Part shown: positions 59,794-64,000 of the stretch, piece after piece | How positions within the stretch are numbered: position 1 is the stretch's first letter | Layout: every line of letters starts with the position of its first letter | DNA from: Luteimonas yindakuii | GTDB taxonomy: Bacteria > Pseudomonadota > Gammaproteobacteria > Xanthomonadales > Xanthomonadaceae | Length of the DNA: 64,000 nt | NCBI RefSeq assembly: GCF_004803715.2 | Contig: NZ_CP039383.2 | Location: 1,922,001-1,986,000 of the forward strand | Direction of reading: 5' to 3' | Position numbers and translations under genes: made by a program | The notes under the pieces: model-generated | Database searches by the model: none | Told to the model about the DNA's origin: nothing | The model's input: only the letters and a program-made list of their open reading frames with translations

Positions 59794-61401
59794 TCAGGGG
59801 CTGCCGCCCTGGCCGCTGTTGCCCGCCACGGCGGCCGCCGCCCGCGCGGCGTACAGGGTGCCCGGCGGCGGCTGGTTGGAGAAATAGGTGTTCACGCCGT
59901 CGAGCACGGCACGCGCAACGGTGGACTGGAAGCGCGGATCGATCAGCCGCTGCTCTTCCTCGGCGTTGGACAGGAACGCGGTCTCGACCAGCATCGCCGG
60001 CATGTCGGAGGTGCGCAGCACGGCGAAGTTCGCCCGCTCGATATGCGGCTTGTGGTTGTTGCCGATCCGCTTGAGCCCGGCGAGCACGTGCTGGCCGGCG
60101 TCCTCGGAGGCCTTCATCTGCCCGCTCTGGGTGAGATCGAGCAGGACCGAGGCCAGCGTGCCGTCGGCCTCCTGCAGGCGCACGCCGCCGATGAGGTCGG
60201 CCGCGTTTTCCTTGTCGGCCAGCCAGCGCGCGCGCTGCGACGACGCCCCGCGCAGCGACAGCACATACACCGACGAACCCTTCGCATTGCGGTTGGGCGC
60301 GGCATCGGCGTGGATGGAGATGAACATGTCCGCGCCGGCCTGGCGCGCGAGCTGGGTGCGCCGGTTGAGCGGCAGGAACTGGTCGCGGTCGCGCGTCAGG
60401 TAGGACTTGAGGCCCGGCGTTGCATCCACCTGCCGCGCAAGTTCGCGGGCGATGGCCAGGGTGATGTCCTTCTCGCGCTGTCCGGTGGGACCGACCGCGC
60501 CCGGGTCCTGGCCACCGTGGCCGGCGTCGATGGCGATGACCAGCGGACGCGTACCCGCTGCACTGATGGCCTGGTTGAGTGGCGGCACCGGGGTGACGCT
60601 GGCGGTCTGTGGCGCACGCGCCTGATGCGGCTGTTGCTGTGGCGGCGTTGCCGGCGGGGTGGCCGGACGCGCCGGCGGCGGCGATGCGGCGGCCACCTGC
60701 GTTGAGGAAGTTGCTGGAGGCGTGGCGCGGGATGCGGCGATTTCGGAAATCAGGCGCGAGGTCGCGGCACTCGAGGCGGCGAGGTCACCGGCACTTGCGG
60801 GCGCCGGCGTCGGAGCGGTTGATGACGGCACGGCGCCACGAGCAGATCCGGGCTGCGCACTCCCGGCGATCAGCCGCGAGGTCGCGGCGTTGGAGGCCGC
60901 CACCGGATCGGGCGTCGGCACCACGACTGCAGGCCCCGGGGCCGCGCCGGATGCCGCCACCGCGGCGGCAACCGCCGGACCGGAGACGACGTCGCCATCG
61001 TCCGGCCACTCCAGCACCAGGCGCACGCCATTGGCGGCGGGCTCGAATCGCGGCTTGAGCGCCACCACCGGCTGGTGCAGGTCGAACACGATGCGGCTGG
61101 TACCAGGCTGCGGCTGGCCACTGCGGACCGCCTTCACCAGGCCCGTCGGCGCGGGCAACCGCAGGTTGCGGGGCAGCGTGGTACCGGGCAGGTCGACCAC
61201 CAGCCGATGCGGGTCGGCCAGGTTCAGCGTGCGGAATTCCACCTCGGCGGGCAGCACCAGCTCCGCACGGGTTCCGGTGGCACCGGCGGCGAGCTGGACG
61301 CCGCCGACTTCGCCGGCCTTGGCCACGACGCTCCAGACGAGGCCGGCCAGAAGGGCCAACCCCAACAGAAGTTCCTGGATTCGAGCTCCCCGGGCGCGCA
61401 T
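59794..61401 (-). CDS. N-acetylmuramoyl-L-alanine amidase (AmiB/AmiC type)
   Basis: Periplasmic zinc amidase that splits septal peptidoglycan during cell separation. It has 535 residues. After an N-terminal signal helix (LLLGLALLAGLVWSVVA) comes an AMIN domain (about 35-130), then a low-complexity Ala/Pro/Thr linker of about 140 residues. The Amidase_3 domain shows IAIDAGHGGQDPGAVGPTGQ, MFISIHADAAPNRNAKG and the catalytic VETAFLSNAEEEQRLI. Its position between tsaE and mutL is that of amiB in Escherichia coli. It lies 76 bp from mutL and 88 bp from tsaE. Confidence 0.94.
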   Translation of the reverse strand: MRARGARIQELLLGLALLAGLVWSVVAKAGEVGGVQLAAGATGTRAELVLPAEVEFRTLNLADPHRLVVDLPGTTLPRNLRLPAPTGLVKAVRSGQPQPGTSRIVFDLHQPVVALKPRFEPAANGVRLVLEWPDDGDVVSGPAVAAAVAASGAAPGPAVVVPTPDPVAASNAATSRLIAGSAQPGSARGAVPSSTAPTPAPASAGDLAASSAATSRLISEIAASRATPPATSSTQVAAASPPPARPATPPATPPQQQPHQARAPQTASVTPVPPLNQAISAAGTRPLVIAIDAGHGGQDPGAVGPTGQREKDITLAIARELARQVDATPGLKSYLTRDRDQFLPLNRRTQLARQAGADMFISIHADAAPNRNAKGSSVYVLSLRGASSQRARWLADKENAADLIGGVRLQEADGTLASVLLDLTQSGQMKASEDAGQHVLAGLKRIGNNHKPHIERANFAVLRTSDMPAMLVETAFLSNAEEEQRLIDPRFQSTVARAVLDGVNTYFSNQPPPGTLYAARAAAAVAGNSGQGGSP

Positions 61402-61489
61402 GGACCGTAGTCAAGCACCAGCCGGTTTTGTTTGCAAGATGTTTTCCCTTATGAATCCGCCACCTGCCGCCCCTTCCTGCGCAGGTGGT

Positions 61490-61981
61490 TCAGGAAACCG
61501 TCACAACTTCACCATCACGGAGCCGGTCGACCCACTCGCGTCCCTTCGCCGAGCAGGCTTCGATGCGGAGCGCCCGACCCTGCGCCGCCAGCGCCAGGTG
61601 CATCGCCAGATCGGCCGGCGGCAGCGCGCCGGCGCCACGCTGTGGCCACTCGACCAGCCACAACGCGCCACCCGCCTCGTCGAGACCGAGAAATTCCAGC
61701 TCACCCGGATCACCGATGCGGTACAGATCGAGGTGCAGCGCTTCGCCGCCGCTGGCCAGCGGGTAGCGCTCGACCAGCGTGTACGTCGGACTGCGTACGG
61801 TGCCCTCCACACCGAGGCGCCTCAGCCACGCGCGCGCCAGGGTCGACTTGCCGGCACCGAGGTCGCCGTGCAGGTGGACCACCGCGCCATCGCGCGGTTG
61901 CGAATCCGCCAGCCGCCAGGCCAGCGCTTCGGTCGCGGCGGCATCGTCCAGCTGCAACTCGTAAGTGCTTCCGGTGTTCAC
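61490..61981 (-). CDS. tsaE: tRNA threonylcarbamoyladenosine biosynthesis ATPase TsaE
   Basis: ATPase partner of TsaBD in t6A synthesis. It has 163 residues from a GTG at 61981 that overlaps the nnrD stop (GTGA). Walker A is VHLHGDLGAGKSTLARAWLR; RSPTYTLVERY and LHLDLYRIGDPGELEFLGLD are family signatures. An open extension to 62329 lies inside nnrD and is ignored. Confidence 0.94.
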   Translation of the reverse strand: MNTGSTYELQLDDAAATEALAWRLADSQPRDGAVVHLHGDLGAGKSTLARAWLRRLGVEGTVRSPTYTLVERYPLASGGEALHLDLYRIGDPGELEFLGLDEAGGALWLVEWPQRGAGALPPADLAMHLALAAQGRALRIEACSAKGREWVDRLRDGEVVTVS

Positions 61982-63471
61982 GGATTCGCACCCTCGCGCA
62001 GATACGGAAAGAGGTCGGACGGCAGCAGGCCACGTTCGCCCCCGCCGGCCGCAGCACGATCGCCCGCGCGTGCATGCAGCAGCGCGCCCGCGGTCGCCGC
62101 CTCGAATGGCTGCATGCCCTGCGCACGCAATGCCGCCACGCAGCCGGTCAGGACATCGCCCATGCCACCCACCGCCATGCCGGGATTTCCCGCGGCGATC
62201 AGACGCGTCATGCGATCCGGCGCGGCAACCAGGCTGCCGGCACCCTTGAGGATCACGCAGCACCGGTAGCGCCCCACCAGGGCCTGCACTGCGGCATGGC
62301 GGTCGCGCTGCACGCGGGCGACATCGCATCCAAGCAGACGTGCGGCCTCACCCGGATGCGGGGTCAGGATCGTCTCCGCCGGAAGGCGATCACCGCGGCA
62401 GGCAAGCAGGTTGAGCGCGTCGGCGTCGAATACCAGGGCGTGCTGGCCCGCGAGCGCGGACGTATACAGCGACTCGCCCCAGCCGGCAGTGCCCAGGCCC
62501 GGACCCAGCGCAACCACGGTTGCGGCGTCGAGCAATGGTTGCAATGCGGATGCGTCGTCGACGACGTGCGGCATCGCTTCCGGCCGACGCGCCAGCATGG
62601 GCCCCACGTGCATGGCGCGCGTCGCCACGCTGACCAGGCCGGCGCCGCAACGCAGCGCCGCCTCGGCAGCGAGCAGCACCGCCCCACCCTTGCCATGGTC
62701 GCCACCGACGCACAGCACGTGGCCGGCGTTCCCTTTGTGGCTGTCACGCGCGCGCGGAGGGAACCACCCGGTCAGCGCAGCGACTGCGAACCACTGCGCA
62801 TCGGCGCGCACGCCGGCGAGCACCGCCGGGGAAACATCCAGCGTATCGAGCAGCCGTTCACCGGCGTGGTCGAGCGCGGGGCCGGTCTGCAGCCCGAGGT
62901 GCGCGCCGAGGAACTGCAACGTGACGGTCGCCCGCACCGCCGCGCCATGCACGTCGCCGCTGCCGGCATCCACGCCGCTGGGCACGTCGAGAGCAAGCAC
63001 CGGTGCAGCCAGCGCATTGATCGCGTCCAGCAATGCCGTGACGCCATCGTCCGGTGCGCGCGCGAGGCCGATACCGAATACCGCATCCACCACCAGATCG
63101 CACAACGGCAAGGCGCCATCCGCGACTCCGACGACGCCTCCGGCGGCCATGAAGGCCTGCGCGGCGCGTTGCGCCAGCACACTGCTGGGGGCGTGCTGGG
63201 GCGCGTGCCGTACGCGCACCTCACAGCCGGCCTGCAATGCATGGCGGGCGACGACGTATCCATCGCCACCGTTGTTGCCGGGGCCGCAGACGACGAGCAC
63301 CCGTCGCGCCTGCGGCCAGCGCCGGCGCGCGGTGCGCCAGGCCGCGGCCCCGGCGCGTTCCATCAACACGGAGCCATCGCCGCCGGCCTCCTCGATCGCG
63401 GCCTGCTCCAGCATCCGCAGCGCGGCATTCACGTACAGGAAACCGGACGCGCCGGGTGCGGAATCGCTCAT
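61978..63471 (-). CDS. nnrD: Bifunctional NAD(P)H-hydrate epimerase/dehydratase
   Basis: Repairs hydrated NAD(P)H. It has 497 residues. The N-terminal YjeF_N epimerase domain has VVCGPGNNGGDGYVVARHAL and DLVVDAVFGIGL. The C-terminal ribokinase-like dehydratase has ILTPHPGEAARLLGCD and GNPGMAVGGMGDVLTGCVAA. The start is at 63471 (MSDSAPGASGFLYVNAALRM). It forms an overlapping pair with tsaE and is divergent from queG by only 23 bp. Confidence 0.95.
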   Translation of the reverse strand: MSDSAPGASGFLYVNAALRMLEQAAIEEAGGDGSVLMERAGAAAWRTARRRWPQARRVLVVCGPGNNGGDGYVVARHALQAGCEVRVRHAPQHAPSSVLAQRAAQAFMAAGGVVGVADGALPLCDLVVDAVFGIGLARAPDDGVTALLDAINALAAPVLALDVPSGVDAGSGDVHGAAVRATVTLQFLGAHLGLQTGPALDHAGERLLDTLDVSPAVLAGVRADAQWFAVAALTGWFPPRARDSHKGNAGHVLCVGGDHGKGGAVLLAAEAALRCGAGLVSVATRAMHVGPMLARRPEAMPHVVDDASALQPLLDAATVVALGPGLGTAGWGESLYTSALAGQHALVFDADALNLLACRGDRLPAETILTPHPGEAARLLGCDVARVQRDRHAAVQALVGRYRCCVILKGAGSLVAAPDRMTRLIAAGNPGMAVGGMGDVLTGCVAALRAQGMQPFEAATAGALLHARAGDRAAAGGGERGLLPSDLFPYLREGANP

Positions 63472-63482
63472 GGGCGCGATTC

Positions 63483-63488
63483 TATACT
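63483..63488 (+). promoter_or_regulatory. Candidate -10 element for queG, very close to its start
   Basis: TATACT ends 6 nt before the queG GTG, so transcription would begin at or next to the start codon. No -35 box was recognised inside the divergent nnrD start. Confidence 0.35.
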
Positions 63489-63494
63489 TCAGCA

Positions 63495-64000
63495 GTGAAC
63501 ACACCCGCGCCCCGTACGCCCGACGTCGACGCCACCGCACTCGCCGCGCACATCCGCGAGCTGGCGCGCGATGCGGGCTTCCAGCGCATGGGCATCAGCG
63601 GCATCGAGCTCGGCGAGGACGAAGCACACCTGCGCTCGTGGCTGGCCGAAGGCCTGTACGGCACGATGGACTGGATGGCGCGCCACGGCGAGCGTCGCGC
63701 GCGCCCCGCGGAGCTGGTGCCGGGCACGTTGCGGGTGATCTCGGTCGGCCTCGACTACGGCCGCGACGACCATGCCGAAAGCTGGCGCACGCTTGCCGAC
63801 GGACGCCGCGCCTACGTCGCCCGCTACGCCCTCGGCCGCGACTACCACAAGCTGATGCGCAACCGCCTGCAGAAGCTCGCCGACCGCGTTGCCGAGCTGG
63901 TGGGACCGTTCGGACATCGGGTGTTCGTCGATTCAGCGCCGGTGCTCGAACGCGCACTGGCACGCAATGCCGGCCTCGGCTGGATCGGCAAGCACACCTG
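63495..64000 (+). CDS. queG: Epoxyqueuosine reductase QueG (5' part; cut by window)
   Basis: Cobalamin/Fe-S enzyme that performs the last step of queuosine synthesis in tRNA. The first 168 codons are present from a GTG at 63495. They read HIRELARDAGFQRMGISGIE, WLAEGLYGTMDWMARHGERR and the conserved DYHKLMRNRLQKLADRV, followed by VFVDSAPVLERALARNAGLG and WIGKHT at the edge. The Fe-S binding part lies beyond the window. queG-nnrD-tsaE adjacency is also found in Escherichia coli. Confidence 0.94.
   Translation, partial: MNTPAPRTPDVDATALAAHIRELARDAGFQRMGISGIELGEDEAHLRSWLAEGLYGTMDWMARHGERRARPAELVPGTLRVISVGLDYGRDDHAESWRTLADGRRAYVARYALGRDYHKLMRNRLQKLADRVAELVGPFGHRVFVDSAPVLERALARNAGLGWIGKHT

Overview
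The window is chromosomal core sequence from a GC-rich gammaproteobacterium, most likely a member of the Xanthomonadaceae (Lysobacter/Luteimonas-like). The pointers are the gene order (accD-glmM-oxygenase-tpiA-secG-tRNA-Leu-nuoA-N-tRNA-fMet-rimP-nusA), two large TonB-dependent receptors without an STN domain, a secreted S9 peptidase, a FimV/HubP locus beside asd and truA, and frequent GTG/TTG starts. I see no insertion sequence, prophage, CRISPR array or integrase. The genus is inferred, not shown.

Layout. 1-2.5 kb (minus): 3' end of the metY-rimP-nusA transcription/translation locus. 2.6-17.6 kb (minus): complete 14-gene NADH dehydrogenase (complex I) operon nuoA-N, most junctions overlapping by 4 bp. 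18.0-22.7 kb (minus): tRNA-Leu(GAG), secG, tpiA, a 2-oxoglutarate/Fe(II) oxygenase, glmM, accD. 22.8-31.6 kb (minus): trpA, trpB, trpF, truA, a fimV gene split into two overlapping frames, asd, aroC, prmB. 31.7-33.2 kb (plus): SCO-family protein and psd. 33.3-34.8 kb (minus): MltD-like lytic transglycosylase. 34.9-37.5 kb (plus): HerA-like ATPase (DUF853), NlpE-like lipoprotein, greB. 37.5-39.5 kb (minus): DJ-1/PfpI protein, rimO. 39.6-40.7 kb (plus): dienelactone hydrolase, HIT protein; dcd (minus) to 41.3 kb. 41.3-50.5 kb: two TonB-dependent receptors and a secreted S9 peptidase (plus) around mrp/apbC (minus). 50.6-54.5 kb (plus): DUF2147 protein, metG, HAD phosphatase, orphan rnfB. 54.4-63.5 kb (minus): TPR-sulfotransferase, TraB/GumN protein, DUF1684 lipoprotein, mutL, amidase, tsaE, nnrD. 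63.5-64 kb (plus): start of queG.

How it fits together. Most of the window is housekeeping: respiration (nuo), protein export (secG), glycolysis (tpiA), cell wall and lipid precursors (glmM, accD, psd, asd), aromatic amino acids (aroC, trpFBA), tRNA and ribosome modification (truA, rimO, prmB, queG, tsaE), and mismatch repair (mutL). The accessory-looking part is 41.3-50.5 kb. There, outer-membrane receptors and a periplasmic/secreted peptidase suggest peptide or oligomer scavenging. The peptidase gene is visibly less GC-rich than its surroundings.

The observations I rank highest are: the fimV gene broken exactly at an ATGA stop/start overlap; a dense cluster of inverted and helically phased direct repeats upstream of the first receptor gene; the nuo operon lying between the tRNA-Leu and initiator tRNA genes of an otherwise conserved locus; a lone -10 hexamer recurring 26-29 nt upstream of the start codon of many genes; and two perfect or near-perfect palindromes at 2540-2565 and 47474-47494. 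I did not find a clear-cut novel multi-gene system.
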